From positions 124,001-188,000 of the forward strand of contig NZ_SAVB01000002.1 of NCBI RefSeq assembly GCF_004022265.1: a stretch of 64,000 bases of DNA, read 5' to 3'. Below are positions 9,023 to 23,363 of the stretch, in pieces (positions within the stretch are counted from its first letter, which is position 1; every line of letters starts with the position of its first letter). The notes beneath the pieces are model-generated. The model saw nothing but the letters and a program-made list of their open reading frames with translations. It searched no databases and was not told the origin of the DNA. The position numbers were made by a program, and so were the translations under genes. The DNA is from Paenirhodobacter ferrireducens. GTDB lineage: Bacteria; Pseudomonadota; Alphaproteobacteria; Rhodobacterales; Rhodobacteraceae.

Positions 9023-10078
9023 ATGTCCGATTTTTTGACAGCCTCTCTGGTCGACGCCCTGCCGCTTCCGATTTTGCTGGTTAATCGGGCGGAGAGGATC
9101 GTTTCGGCCAATCCCGCGGCCCGCCTGCTCTTCGGTCGCGACATCGAGGGGCGCGCTTTCGTCACCGTGCTGCGCCAGCCCGCGCTTGGTCAGGCGCTCG
9201 AGGAGGCGTTGCAGGATGACCGCCCCGGCCGGGTGCGGCTGCGGATCTCCTCGAACGGGCGCGAGATGGTGGCGATGGCGACGGTCTCGCCGCTGCCGCC
9301 GGGCGAGGAGATCGGCTTGGCCGAGGGCGGCGCGGTGGTGGCGATCGAGGATGTCACCGCGCTTGAGGAGGCCGAGGTGATGCGGCGCGATTTCGTCGCC
9401 AATGTCAGCCACGAGCTGCGCACGCCGCTCACCGCGCTGATGGGCTTCGTCGAGACCCTGCGCGGCGCGGCCAAGGACGACCCGGTGGCGCGCGACCGCT
9501 TCCTCGCGATCATGGAGCGCGAGGCAGGGCGGATGAACCGGCTGGTGGGCGACCTGCTGTCGCTGAGCCGGGTCGAGGCCGAGGAGCGGCGCCGCCCGAC
9601 CGCGGATGTCGATATCTCGGCGGTGCTGAAAGGGGCAAAGCAGACCTTGCAGCCCTTGGCCGAGGCGCGCGGCGTCGCATTAATCCGCGAGGGCGAGGAA
9701 GGCGTGATGCGGGTGAAGGGCGACCCCGACCAGCTCACCCAGATCTTCGCCAACCTGATCGAGAATGCGATCAAATACGGTGGTTCGGGTGGCGAGGTGC
9801 GGATCAATGTCGCCCGCATCGCGCATGAGCCGGTGCTGCGCGGCCCGGCGCTGCGCGTCGAGGTGAGCGACAAGGGCGAGGGCATCGAGTCGATCCACCT
9901 GCCGCGCCTGACCGAAAGGTTCTACCGCGTCGACACCCACCGCTCGCGCGAACAGGGCGGCACCGGCCTTGGTCTCGCGATCGTGAAGCACATCGTCGCT
10001 CGCCATCGCGGCCGGCTGAAGATCGAAAGCGAGAAGGGCAAGGGCAGCCGGTTCAGCGTGATCCTGCCGGCAAGCTGA
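9023..10078 (+). CDS. PhoR-like sensor histidine kinase lacking membrane segments
   Basis: A 351-residue kinase. An N-terminal PAS-like domain (about residues 8-112) is followed by a HisKA domain with DFVANVSHELRTPLTAL, phosphorylated His130, and an HATPase_c domain with N-box LIENAIKYGG, G1 DKGEGI and G2 GGTGLGLAIV. It resembles the C-terminal part of PhoR closely but has no transmembrane helix, so it should be cytoplasmic. The ATG at 9023 has AAGGAG upstream. No response regulator or pst/phoU genes are adjacent here; in many relatives phoR heads a pst-pho operon. Whether it is the true PhoR is open. Confidence 0.85.
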   Translation: MSDFLTASLVDALPLPILLVNRAERIVSANPAARLLFGRDIEGRAFVTVLRQPALGQALEEALQDDRPGRVRLRISSNGREMVAMATVSPLPPGEEIGLAEGGAVVAIEDVTALEEAEVMRRDFVANVSHELRTPLTALMGFVETLRGAAKDDPVARDRFLAIMEREAGRMNRLVGDLLSLSRVEAEERRRPTADVDISAVLKGAKQTLQPLAEARGVALIREGEEGVMRVKGDPDQLTQIFANLIENAIKYGGSGGEVRINVARIAHEPVLRGPALRVEVSDKGEGIESIHLPRLTERFYRVDTHRSREQGGTGLGLAIVKHIVARHRGRLKIESEKGKGSRFSVILPAS

Positions 10079-10275
10079 ACACCGGCGCGACGGGCAAATT
10101 CCGGCCCAACCCCACGCCCTGCCATGAAGTCTTTACGATCCTCTGGTCGAGTGCCGCAGAAACGGGCAAAGCCGAAACCGCCGGGCCACAGGTGGCGACA
10201 GCCTTTCTGTGCGGCTTGACGGCGTGCCGCCCGCATCCCATCAAGGGGTTAACAACGTGCGCGAAAGGTGTGATC

Positions 10276-12672
10276 GTGAAAGATGTTATCGCCCCCTCCG
10301 TCGAAACCCTGCGGGAAGAGATCCTGCGGCATCTGATCTATTCGATGGGAAAGGACGCGGGGCACGCCTCGGTCTACGACTGGCGCATGGCGCTGAGCTT
10401 CGCGATCCGTGACCGGATCGTCGAACCGTGGTTCGCCGCCACGAAGCAGACCTGGGAACAGGGCCACAAGCGGGTCTACTACCTGTCGATGGAATTCCTG
10501 ATCGGCCGCATGCTCGAGGATGCGGCGATCAACCTCGGCATGCGCGCGGCCTGCCGCGAGGCGATCGAGAGCCTTGGCCAGGACTGGCGCGCGGTGGTCG
10601 AGGACGAGCCCGACGCGGCGCTTGGCAACGGCGGGCTGGGCCGTCTGGCGGCGTGCTACATGGAAAGCATGGCGACGCTCGGCTGCCCGGGCTATGGCTA
10701 TGGCATCCGCTACGAGCACGGGCTGTTCCGTCAGCGCTTCGAGGGCGGGCAGCAGGTCGAAACCCCCGAGGACTGGCTCAAGCAGCGCCACCCGTGGGAG
10801 TTCGAACGCCCCGAGGCGGCCTATGAGATCGGCTTCAAGGGCGGCGTCGAGACCCGCAACGGCAAGACCGTCTGGGTGCCGGCCGAGACGGTGATCGCCG
10901 AGGCCTTCGACATGCCGGTGATCGGCTGGCAGGGCAAATGGGCGAACACGCTGCGGCTGTGGTCGGCGAAACCCACGACGCTCTTCGACCTCGCGCGCTT
11001 CAACCACGGCGATTACACCGCCGCGGCCGAGCCCGAGACGCTCGCCCGCACGCTCAGCCGGGTGCTTTATCCGGACGATACCACCTATCAGGGCAAGGAG
11101 CTGCGGCTGAAGCAGGAGTATTTCCTGACCGGCGCGGCGCTGCATGACATCATCCGCCGGCATCTGGCGGGCGGCTTCAAGCTGGCCGATCTGGCGAAAC
11201 ATGTGGCGATCCAGATGAACGACACCCACCCGGCAATTGCCGGGCCGGAGCTGGTGCGGATCCTGACCGATCTTTACGACATGCCCTTCGACGATGCGAT
11301 CGCGACGGCGATCGAGTGTCTGGGCTATACGAACCACACGCTCCTGCCCGAGGCGCTCGAACGCTGGGCGACCTATCTGATGGGCTCGGTGCTGCCGCGC
11401 CACATGCAGATCATCGAGCAGATCGACGCCTGGCACCTGCGCACAAACCCCTCGCGGCCGCATTACGTCGGCATCGTGAAGCATCACGAGGTGCGGATGG
11501 GCGAGCTCGCTTTCGTCACCGCGCACAAGGTGAACGGCGTCTCGGCGCTGCACACCGAACTGGTGAAGCAGAACCTCTTCCCCGAGCTGCACAAGCTGCA
11601 CCCCGACCGGATCGTCAACGAGACCAATGGCGTCACCCCGCGGCGCTGGCTGCGGATGGCGAACCCGGCGCTGTCGCATCTGATCAGCGACACCATCGGC
11701 GAGGGTTGGGAAGCCGATCTTGACCGCCTGCGCGAGCTGGAACTCTCGATCGAGGACAAGGGCTTCCGCGACGCCTTTGCGGCGGCGAAACGGGTCAACA
11801 AGGAAGCGCTGTCGAACTGGATCGGGCAGACCCAGGGGGTGAAGATCGACCCCGATGCGCTCTTCGACGTGCAGATCAAGCGCATCCACGAATACAAGCG
11901 CCAGCTGCTGAACGTCCTGCAGACGATCGCGCAATGGCACGAGATCCGCAACGACCCGACCGCCGACTGGCAGCCGCGGGTCAAGATCTTTGGCGGCAAG
12001 GCCGCGCCCGGTTATCAGGCGGCGAAGGAAATCATCCGCCTGATCAATGACGTGGCGGCCGTGGTGAATAACGACCCCTATGTCGACGGCCGGCTGAAGA
12101 TCATCTATCCGCCGAATTACAACGTCTCGATGGCGGAACGGCTGATCCCCGCCTCGGACCTCTCCGAGCAGATCTCGACCGCGGGCAAGGAAGCCTCGGG
12201 CACCGGCAACATGAAATTCGCGCTGAACGGCGCGCTGACCATCGGCACGCTCGACGGCGCGAACGTCGAGATCCGCGAGCAGGTCGGGCCGGAGAATTTC
12301 TTCCTGTTCGGTCTGACCGCGCAGGAGGTGATGAAGCACCGCGAGGACCCCGAGCATGCCCGCCATGCCATCCTCGAGAGCCAGACGCTGCAGGACGTCT
12401 TGCAGATGATCGCCGAGGGCCGTTTCAGCCCCGACGAGCCGACCCGCTATCACGGCCTCGTCCACAATATGTGGCACTCTGACTATTTCCTTGTGGCCTC
12501 GGATTTCGAGGCCTACCGTGAATCTCAGGCCGAGGTCGACAAGACCTTTGCCGAGCCGGATAAATGGTGGCGCATGGCGGCTATGAACACCGCGCGCATG
12601 GGTTTCTTCTCCTCTGACCGAGCCATTCGTGGTTACATGACCGATATCTGGGGGACTGAGTCCGCCCTCTGA
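10276..12672 (+). CDS. glgP: Glycogen/alpha-glucan phosphorylase
   Basis: A 798-residue pyridoxal-phosphate enzyme that releases glucose 1-phosphate from glycogen. Family hallmarks include [51 protein letters not shown] and, near the C-terminus, [14 protein letters not shown], where the Lys binds the cofactor. I place the start at GTG 10276 because AAAGG lies seven bases upstream and the protein then has family length; the open frame begins earlier at 10192. It is the first gene of the glg operon; the 197-base gap after the kinase gene must hold the operon promoter, though I see no certain -35/-10 pair. Confidence 0.95.
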   Translation: MKDVIAPSVETLREEILRHLIYSMGKDAGHASVYDWRMALSFAIRDRIVEPWFAATKQTWEQGHKRVYYLSMEFLIGRMLEDAAINLGMRAACREAIESLGQDWRAVVEDEPDAALGNGGLGRLAACYMESMATLGCPGYGYGIRYEHGLFRQRFEGGQQVETPEDWLKQRHPWEFERPEAAYEIGFKGGVETRNGKTVWVPAETVIAEAFDMPVIGWQGKWANTLRLWSAKPTTLFDLARFNHGDYTAAAEPETLARTLSRVLYPDDTTYQGKELRLKQEYFLTGAALHDIIRRHLAGGFKLADLAKHVAIQMNDTHPAIAGPELVRILTDLYDMPFDDAIATAIECLGYTNHTLLPEALERWATYLMGSVLPRHMQIIEQIDAWHLRTNPSRPHYVGIVKHHEVRMGELAFVTAHKVNGVSALHTELVKQNLFPELHKLHPDRIVNETNGVTPRRWLRMANPALSHLISDTIGEGWEADLDRLRELELSIEDKGFRDAFAAAKRVNKEALSNWIGQTQGVKIDPDALFDVQIKRIHEYKRQLLNVLQTIAQWHEIRNDPTADWQPRVKIFGGKAAPGYQAAKEIIRLINDVAAVVNNDPYVDGRLKIIYPPNYNVSMAERLIPASDLSEQISTAGKEASGTGNMKFALNGALTIGTLDGANVEIREQVGPENFFLFGLTAQEVMKHREDPEHARHAILESQTLQDVLQMIAEGRFSPDEPTRYHGLVHNMWHSDYFLVASDFEAYRESQAEVDKTFAEPDKWWRMAAMNTARMGFFSSDRAIRGYMTDIWGTESAL

Positions 12673-12680
12673 GGAATTGC

Positions 12681-14840
12681 ATGAGCTTGATTGACAGATC
12701 CGAAGCCGAGGCGCTGGTCGAAGGCCGGCATGGTGATCCGTTTTCCATATTGGGGCTACACCGGACAGCGAAAGGCAACAGGATCGTGGCCCTCGTGCCG
12801 GATGCGCAGCGGCTCTGGGCTGTGGGCGCGACGGAGGTCGAGCTCGAACAGGTCCTGCCGGGGCTCTTCTGTGGCAAGTGGAACGAGCCGCTCTACCGGC
12901 TGCGGGCGCAGAACGCGCAGGCGACCTGGGATTTCGAGGATCCCTATCGGCTGTCTCCCGTGCTCGGCTCGATCGACGAATACCTGATCGGCGAGGGCAC
13001 GCACCACCGGCTGTGGGAGGCGCTCGGTGCGCATGTGATGACGCATGAGGGCCATGAGGGCGTGCATTTCGCCGTCTGGGCGCCAAATGCCGAGCGCGTC
13101 TCGGTCGTCGGCAACTTCAACAGCTGGGACGGGCGGCGCCACCAGATGCGCCGGCGCGGTTCGACCGGGGTGTGGGAGATCTTCCTGCCCGGGCTGATGC
13201 CGGGCGACATGTACAAGTACGAGATCCTCGGCGCCGGGGGCAAGCTGCTGCCGACCAAGGCCGACCCGGTCGGTTTCGGCGCCGAGCATCCGCCGGCGAC
13301 CGCCTCGGTGGTGCGCGAACTGGGCCTGCACGACTGGGGCGACGGTCTGTGGATGAAGGAGCGTGCCAAAGCGCAGGACGTGCATGCCCCGGTGTCGATC
13401 TACGAGGTCCATCTGGGCTCGTGGCGGCGGGTATGGGAAGAGGGCGGGCGACCGCTCAGCTATTACGAGCTCTCGACGCAACTCATTGATTACGTTGCGG
13501 ATCTTGGGTTCACCCATGTCGAGCTTCTGCCGATCACCGAGCACCCGTTCGACGGCAGCTGGGGCTATCAGCCGGTTGGCCTTTTCGCGCCCACCATCCG
13601 CCACGGCCGGCCCGAGGAATTCGCGGCCTTCGTCGATGCGGCGCACCAGCGCGGGCTTGGCGTCATCCTCGATTGGGTGCCGGGCCATTTCCCCACCGAT
13701 GACCACGGGCTGCGGCGGTTCGACGGCACCCCGCTTTACGAACATGCCGATCCGAAGGAAGGCTTCCACCGCGACTGGAACACGCTGATCTACAACTTCG
13801 GCCGGCGCGAGGTGGCGAACTATCTCGAGGCGAACGCACTGTTCTGGCTCGAGCAGTACCACCTCGACGGGCTGCGCGTGGATGCCGTGGCCTCGATGCT
13901 CTACCGCGACTATTCCCGCTCGGAAGGCGAATGGGTGCCGAACCGCTACGGCGGGCGGGAGAATCTCGAGGCGATCGAGTTCCTGAAACAGGTGAACACA
14001 CTCGCCTATGGCAAGTCGCCGGGGATCATGACCGTGGCCGAGGAGAGCACCGCCTTCCCCGGGGTGACAAGCCCGGTGCACCGCGGCGGGCTCGGTTTCG
14101 GCTATAAGTGGAACATGGGCTGGATGAATGACACGCTGCGCTATTTCAGCCGTGATCCGATCCATCGCCGCTGGCATCATAACGAGCTGACCTTCGCAAG
14201 TTCATATACTTACAGCGAAAACTTCATTCTTCCTATCAGCCATGACGAGGTCGTGCACGGCAAGGGCTCGATGATCGGCAAGATGCCGGGCACTGCTGCC
14301 GAGAAATTCGCCAATCTGCGCGCCTTCTATGCCTTCCAATGGGCGCACCCGGGCAAGAAGCTGCTGTTCATGGGGCAGGAATTTGCCCAGTGGCACGAAT
14401 GGGACAGCGGCGCCGCGCTCGATTGGGCGCTGCTCGACGCGCCGCTGCATGCCGGGATGCGCAATCTGGTGCGTGATCTGAACCGGATCTATCGCGAGAC
14501 GCCGGCGCTGCACTGGGGCGATTGCGAGCCCTGTGGCTTCTCCTGGATCGAGGCTGACGATGCCGAGCATTCGCTTTACATTTTCGAGCGCAGCGCGCCG
14601 GGGCAGCGTCCGGTGGTCATCGCCGCCAACCTGACGCCGGTCGAGCGCACGACGCGCATCGGCCTGCCCGTGGCCGGCAGCTGGCGCGAGATCCTGAACA
14701 CCGAGAGCGGCCATTACGGCGGCGCCAACTGGGGCAATCTCGGAGAGATAATTGCAGAAGAAATTCCTTGGATGCGCAGAGAGTTCAGCGCCGAAGTTTA
14801 CCTGCCGCCGCTGGCGGTGGTGATGTTCACGCCGGACTGA
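12681..14840 (+). CDS. glgB: 1,4-alpha-glucan branching enzyme
   Basis: A 719-residue GH13 enzyme that makes alpha-1,6 branches. It has an N-terminal CBM48 module (about residues 125-210; [18 protein letters not shown]), then the barrel with LELLP-type segments, the nucleophile Asp401 in [11 protein letters not shown], acid/base Glu454 in TVAEES and the [11 protein letters not shown] loop. Length and layout match the full bacterial enzyme. The ATG at 12681 has GAGGAA upstream, eight bases after the glgP stop. Works with GlgA, GlgX and GlgP in glycogen turnover. Confidence 0.97.
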   Translation: MSLIDRSEAEALVEGRHGDPFSILGLHRTAKGNRIVALVPDAQRLWAVGATEVELEQVLPGLFCGKWNEPLYRLRAQNAQATWDFEDPYRLSPVLGSIDEYLIGEGTHHRLWEALGAHVMTHEGHEGVHFAVWAPNAERVSVVGNFNSWDGRRHQMRRRGSTGVWEIFLPGLMPGDMYKYEILGAGGKLLPTKADPVGFGAEHPPATASVVRELGLHDWGDGLWMKERAKAQDVHAPVSIYEVHLGSWRRVWEEGGRPLSYYELSTQLIDYVADLGFTHVELLPITEHPFDGSWGYQPVGLFAPTIRHGRPEEFAAFVDAAHQRGLGVILDWVPGHFPTDDHGLRRFDGTPLYEHADPKEGFHRDWNTLIYNFGRREVANYLEANALFWLEQYHLDGLRVDAVASMLYRDYSRSEGEWVPNRYGGRENLEAIEFLKQVNTLAYGKSPGIMTVAEESTAFPGVTSPVHRGGLGFGYKWNMGWMNDTLRYFSRDPIHRRWHHNELTFASSYTYSENFILPISHDEVVHGKGSMIGKMPGTAAEKFANLRAFYAFQWAHPGKKLLFMGQEFAQWHEWDSGAALDWALLDAPLHAGMRNLVRDLNRIYRETPALHWGDCEPCGFSWIEADDAEHSLYIFERSAPGQRPVVIAANLTPVERTTRIGLPVAGSWREILNTESGHYGGANWGNLGEIIAEEIPWMRREFSAEVYLPPLAVVMFTPD

Positions 14841-14861
14841 CGCAGGAAAGAGGAGGGGAAA

Positions 14862-16133
14862 ATGAACACGCATCCCAACCAGCGGCTCTCGTCGCAGGCG
14901 ATGGCCTTCATCCTGGCCGGTGGCCGTGGTTCGCGGCTCAAGGAACTGACCGACCGCCGCGCCAAGCCCGCCGTCTATTTCGGCGGCAAGACCCGGATCA
15001 TCGACTTCGCGCTGTCGAACGCGCTGAACTCGGGCATCCGCAAAATGGCGATTGCCACGCAATACAAGGCGCACAGCCTGATCCGCCACATGCAGCGCGG
15101 CTGGAACTTCTTCCGCGCCGAGCGCAACGAATACCTCGACATCCTGCCCGCCTCGCAGCGGGTGAGCGAAAGCAAGTGGTACATGGGCACCGCCGATGCG
15201 GTGGCGCAGAACATCGACATCATCGAGGATTACAAGGTCAAGTATGTCGTGATCCTGGCGGGCGACCACGTCTACAAGATGGATTACGAGATCATGCTGC
15301 GCCAGCATGTCGAGACCGGCGCCGATGTGACCATCGGCTGTCTGACCGTGCCGCGGACCGAGGCTTCGGCCTTCGGCTGCATGGCGGTCGATGCGCGCGG
15401 CCGGGTGACGGATTTCCTCGAGAAGCCGAAGGATCCGCCGGGCATCCCCGGCGATCCGACGCAGACGCTCGCCTCGATGGGGATCTATGTCTTCGACTGG
15501 GCGTTCCTGCGCGATCTGCTGATCCGCGACAGCGAGGACCCGAACTCGAGCCATGATTTCGGCCACGACCTGATCCCGCAGATCGTGAAGAACGGCAAGG
15601 CGATGGCGCATCGCTTTTCCGAAAGCTGCGTCAAGACCGGGCTCGAGACCGAACCCTACTGGCGCGACGTCGGCACCGTCGATGCGTTCTGGCAGGCGAA
15701 TATCGACCTCACCGAATTCACCCCGAAGCTCGATCTTTACGACAATGCCTGGCCGATCTGGACCTACGCCGAGCTGGTACCGCCGGCGAAGTTCATCCAT
15801 GACGAGGACGGCCGGCGCGGCTCCGCGGTCAGCTCGCTCGTCTCGGGCGACTGCATCGTCTCGGGCTCCGAGGTGCGCAATTCGCTGCTTTTCACCGGCT
15901 GTCGGGCGCACAGCTGGTCGAGCCTCGATCACGTCGTGGCGCTGCCCTATGCCGACATCGGCCGCAAGGCGGAACTCAGCCGCTGTGTCATCGACCGCGG
16001 CGTGCAGATCCCCGAGGGGCTGATCGTCGGCGAGGATCCGGACGAGGATGCGAAATGGTTCCGCGTCACCGAGGGAGGGGTCGTGCTGATCACCCAGGCG
16101 ATGCTGGACCGTCGGGCGGCCACACTCGAGTAA
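14862..16133 (+). CDS. glgC: Glucose-1-phosphate adenylyltransferase (ADP-glucose pyrophosphorylase)
   Basis: A 423-residue enzyme that makes ADP-glucose, the committed step of glycogen synthesis. The nucleotide-binding opening [21 protein letters not shown], the [11 protein letters not shown] motif, the substrate-site VDFLEKP-like region and a C-terminal beta-helix are all visible. Alphaproteobacterial forms are typically allosterically activated by fructose 6-phosphate and pyruvate; that is family knowledge and not read here. A GAGGAGGGGAAA site precedes the ATG, 21 bases after glgB. Confidence 0.97.
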   Translation: MNTHPNQRLSSQAMAFILAGGRGSRLKELTDRRAKPAVYFGGKTRIIDFALSNALNSGIRKMAIATQYKAHSLIRHMQRGWNFFRAERNEYLDILPASQRVSESKWYMGTADAVAQNIDIIEDYKVKYVVILAGDHVYKMDYEIMLRQHVETGADVTIGCLTVPRTEASAFGCMAVDARGRVTDFLEKPKDPPGIPGDPTQTLASMGIYVFDWAFLRDLLIRDSEDPNSSHDFGHDLIPQIVKNGKAMAHRFSESCVKTGLETEPYWRDVGTVDAFWQANIDLTEFTPKLDLYDNAWPIWTYAELVPPAKFIHDEDGRRGSAVSSLVSGDCIVSGSEVRNSLLFTGCRAHSWSSLDHVVALPYADIGRKAELSRCVIDRGVQIPEGLIVGEDPDEDAKWFRVTEGGVVLITQAMLDRRAATLE

Positions 16134-16193
16134 GACCGGCGGCGACCTGCGGGTCGCCCCGCCATCATCCCGAACAAGGCGAGAGGGAGACGC

Positions 16194-17626
16194 ATGAAAC
16201 GGGTTCTTTCGGTGGCTTCGGAGGCCGTCCCGCTGGTCAAGACGGGCGGGCTGGCCGATGTGGTGGGCGCGCTGCCGGCGGCGATGGCCGGGCAGGGCTG
16301 GCACATGCGCCTGCTGGTGCCGGGCTATCCCGCGGTGATGACGCGCATCGGCCGCAGGGATATGGTCTGGGCCGAGGAGAATTTCTTCGGCGGGCTCGGC
16401 GAGGTCTATCTCGGCACCGTCGACGGCATCGAGGTGATGGCGCTCGATGCGCCGCATCTGTTCGACCGCGTGGGCGGGCCCTATTCCGACATCCATGGCG
16501 ACTACTGGGACAACCCCGAGCGCTTCGCCGCGCTCAGCTGGGCCGCGGCGGTGATCGCGCGCGACGGCGTCGAGGGCTGGAAGCCGGAACTGCTGATCGC
16601 TCATGACTGGCAGGCAGCGCTGGCGCCGGCCTATCTGCGCTATTGGCGCGTCGATCTGCCGACGGTGCTGACGATCCACAACATCGCCTTCCAGGGCCGC
16701 GTCGGCACCGCGAAGATGGATGCGCTGCGGCTGCCACATGAATGGTTCCACCCCGACGGCTACGAGTTCTGGGGTGACATCTCGATGCTCAAGGCGGGGA
16801 TGATGGCGGCGAACGCGATCACCACGGTCAGCCCGCGCTATGCCGAAGAGCTGATGCGCGGCGAATTCGGCCTCGGCCTCGACGGTGTGATCCGGGCGCG
16901 GGCGAATGCCGTGCACGGCATCCTGAATGGCATCGACCAGAGCGTCTGGGACCCGGCGGCCGATCCGGCGGTGGTGCCGTTCTCGGCGCCCCGGCTGGCC
17001 GCGAAGGGCCGCAACCGCGACGCCCTGCTGGCGGAGTTCGGCCTTGATCCGACCCTGCCCGGGCCGCTCGCGGTGCTGGTCTCGCGGCTCACGCCGCAAA
17101 AGGGCATCGACCTGCTGCCACAGGTGATCGACGAATTCGTCCGGCTGGGCGGCGGGCTGTGCGTGCTCGGTTCGGGCGATGGCTGGGCCGAGCAGGAGAT
17201 GCGCGCCCTCGCCGAGCGCCATCCCGGCCGCGTCGGCGTGCGCATCGGCTATGATGAGGGGCTGAGCCACCGCATGTTCGCCGGCGGCGATGCGGTGCTG
17301 GTGCCCTCGCGCTTCGAGCCCTGTGGCCTGACCCAGCTTTACGGACAGCGCTATGGCTGTGTGCCGGTGGTCTCGGCCGTGGGCGGGCTGTTCGACACCG
17401 TGATTGGCGCGACACCGGCGACCGAGGCGGCGAATGCGGCGACCGGCGTGGTGTTCCATCCGGTCGATGCGCTTGCGCTCGGCCAGGCGTTGCGTAAGCT
17501 GGTGTCCTTGTATCAAGACAGTAAGGGGTGGAGCGCGATGGTGCGGCGCGGGATGAAAGCCGACTGGGGCTGGGGCCGTTCGGCCGCTGCCTATGCGGCC
17601 CTGTTCGACAGTCTCGTGCAGCGGTC

Positions 17627-17630
<4 letters not shown>
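16194..17630 (+). CDS. glgA: Glycogen synthase (ADP-glucose type)
   Basis: A 478-residue GT5 glycosyltransferase that adds glucose from ADP-glucose to glycogen. The ADP-glucose-binding VKTGGLADVVGALP (Lys16) sits at the N-terminus, with HDWQAAL, TIHNIAFQGR and the C-terminal VPSRFEPCGLTQLYGQRYG also conserved. The ATG at 16194 follows GAGAGGGAGACGC. It lies 60 bases after glgC, the largest internal gap of the operon, and its TGA overlaps the glgX ATG. Confidence 0.97.
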
Positions 17631-21267
<3,637 letters not shown>

Positions 21268-21314
21268 GACTTAGGTCGAATAGGAAAAGCCAGACGCGCG
21301 GATAGGCTGACGCC

Positions 21315-23363
21315 ATGATCCGCGCGTTTTTCATATGGTTCTTGCTCGCCACACCGCTCTTTGCGGCGCCGCTGATGCGTGACGCGCTCGAGCCGATGAT
21401 CGTCGCGCCCTATGCGCTTGGCGCGCCGGTCAATGACAAGGGCGTCTGGACGCTGCTGAACTCGGGCGGTGGCGAGGCCGGATATGTCTTTGAAACCGGC
21501 CCCTTGGCGCCGCTTCCGGGGTTTTCCGGCCAGCCCATCGACATGCTGGTGATGCTTGACCGCGAGGGCCGCTTCATCGACGTGCGGCTGGTCTCGCAAA
21601 ACGAGCCGATCTTCGTTTCGGGGCTGGGCGAGGCGCCGTTCCGCGCCTTTTTGGAACAATATCGCGGCCACTCGATCAGCGAGCCGCTGGTGGTGGGCAC
21701 GCCCTATGGCTCGGGCGGCGCGGCCTCGGACAACGTCTATCTCGACGGGGTGACGAAGGCGACGGCCTCGGTTCGCATCGCGCATGAATCGATCCTCGCT
21801 GCCACGCTTGCCGTCGCGCGCGAGAAGATGCAGGGCATCTCGGCCGGACCGCCGCCACGGCCTGACCCTTCGGTGGATCAACCACTCGACTGGAAAGCGC
21901 TGGTGGATCAGGGCCTTGTGACCCGTCTTGTGGTCAGCGAGGGGCAGCTCGACGCGGCTTTTGCCGGCACTCGCTGGGCCGCCGATGGCACCGGAGAGGA
22001 TCCCGACACCCCGTTCATCGACCTTTACGCCGTCGACCTTGGCCCGCCGTCGATCGCCCGCGCGGTGCTGACCCCCGGCACCTTGGCCGAGGTGCAGCGC
22101 TTCACCGCGCGCGCGCCCGATGACGAGCTCTATCTGCTGATCGAGGCCGGGCGGCACGGACTGGTGTCCGAGGATTTCGTGCGCAACACCGCGCCCGACC
22201 GGATCTCGGCCACGCAAGACGGGTTGCCGCTGGCGCTGCGCGATGCCGACATCTTGCCGGACCTTGCGAAGGATGTTCCGCAAGAGCTTGGCGATGCAAC
22301 GAAAATGGTCGTCCGGCTCGACCGTCGTCTGGGCTTCGACCCGACGCGGGAGTGGCAATTGTCGCTGCAGGCGGTGCGGCTGCATGGCCAGTTCCAGCCC
22401 GAGGTGGGCGAAACCCATTTCACCGTGGCCCTGCACACGCCCGAGCGGTTTTTCCTGCGGCCCGAGGCGCCGAAGCAGCTTTCGCCCTTCGGCGAGGCGC
22501 TGCGCAACCGGGCGACGGATCTGATGGTTCTGACCGGCTTCCTTGCCGTTCTGATCGCAGCACTTCTGGCGCAATCGCGGCTGGCGGGACTGCGCGCCTT
22601 CACCCCGGTACGCCTGAGCATCCTGGCCTTTGTCATTGGGTTCATTGGCTTCTGGGGGCAGGGACAGCTGTCCGTGGTGACCATTCTCGCAGTCATCCGC
22701 GGCGTGACGACGGGCGGGCTCGAGGTGCTGCTCTACGATCCCGTCGGCCTGCTGGTCTGGACCGCGGCGATCGTCGGCTTTCTGCTCTGGGGCCGTGGCT
22801 TCTTCTGCGGCTGGCTCTGCCCCTTTGGCGCATTGCAGGAATTTTCCCATCATCTCGGGCGTTTGCTGCACCTTCCTCAGATCGAGCCACCGGCAAGCCT
22901 GGCGCGTGCGCTGCTCTGGACCGGGCCCGTGGCGCTGATCGCACTGATCGTCGTGGCGATCGCGGCGCCGGAGCACGCAGAGACCGCCGCCGAGGTCGAA
23001 CCCTTCAAGACTGCGATCACCGTTCATTTCGACCGGCCCTGGCCCTATGTGCTGTGGGCGGGTGGCTGGCTTGCGGTGTCGATGGTCTGGTTCAAGGGCT
23101 TCTGCCGCTCGCTCTGTCCGCTCGGGGCGGCGATGCGGGTGGGCGGGCTGTTGCGGCTGTGGCGCTGGATCCCACGGCGGGCGGAATGCGGCACTCCATG
23201 CCAGCTATGCCGCGTCCGCTGTCGCTACGGCGCCATCGCAAAAACCGGAGAGATCCGCTATTCCGAGTGTTTCCAATGCCTTGACTGCGTGAAGATCCAT
23301 GACGATCCGGCCACCTGCGTGCCGCTCGTCCTGGCTGCGCGGCGCGACCGGAGGGCGAAATGA
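21315..23363 (+). CDS. NosR/NirI-like membrane flavo-iron-sulfur protein
   Basis: A 682-residue protein with a signal-like N-terminus, a periplasmic FMN-binding domain (about residues 65-185), membrane helices from about residue 405 onward and cytoplasmic iron-sulfur motifs. The flavinylation motif DGVTKAT at 144-150 makes Thr147 the probable covalent FMN site. Cys motifs include FFCGWLCPFGA and FCRSLCPLGA, plus two C-terminal clusters CGTPCQLCRVRC and CFQCLDC...C. In denitrifiers NosR donates electrons to nitrous oxide reductase, but no nosZ, nosD or nosL is here. It is coupled to the apbE-like gene by ATGA and sits in the XoxF island, so a role in electron transfer for periplasmic alcohol oxidation or metal handling is possible but unproven. 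Confidence 0.85.
   Translation: MIRAFFIWFLLATPLFAAPLMRDALEPMIVAPYALGAPVNDKGVWTLLNSGGGEAGYVFETGPLAPLPGFSGQPIDMLVMLDREGRFIDVRLVSQNEPIFVSGLGEAPFRAFLEQYRGHSISEPLVVGTPYGSGGAASDNVYLDGVTKATASVRIAHESILAATLAVAREKMQGISAGPPPRPDPSVDQPLDWKALVDQGLVTRLVVSEGQLDAAFAGTRWAADGTGEDPDTPFIDLYAVDLGPPSIARAVLTPGTLAEVQRFTARAPDDELYLLIEAGRHGLVSEDFVRNTAPDRISATQDGLPLALRDADILPDLAKDVPQELGDATKMVVRLDRRLGFDPTREWQLSLQAVRLHGQFQPEVGETHFTVALHTPERFFLRPEAPKQLSPFGEALRNRATDLMVLTGFLAVLIAALLAQSRLAGLRAFTPVRLSILAFVIGFIGFWGQGQLSVVTILAVIRGVTTGGLEVLLYDPVGLLVWTAAIVGFLLWGRGFFCGWLCPFGALQEFSHHLGRLLHLPQIEPPASLARALLWTGPVALIALIVVAIAAPEHAETAAEVEPFKTAITVHFDRPWPYVLWAGGWLAVSMVWFKGFCRSLCPLGAAMRVGGLLRLWRWIPRRAECGTPCQLCRVRCRYGAIAKTGEIRYSECFQCLDCVKIHDDPATCVPLVLAARRDRRAK

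Noticed and set aside
11622-11629. GACCAATG inside glgP as a further operator
   Set aside because: It encodes the conserved glycogen phosphorylase segment ETNGV and lacks the extended half, so it is a chance match.
14202-17516. Very long minus-strand open frame opposite glgB, glgC and glgA (also 10249-13086 opposite glgP and 17591-19639 opposite glgX)
   Set aside because: High GC content removes stop codons from the opposite strand. The translations are rich in Arg, His and Gly without domains, while the plus-strand genes are unmistakable.
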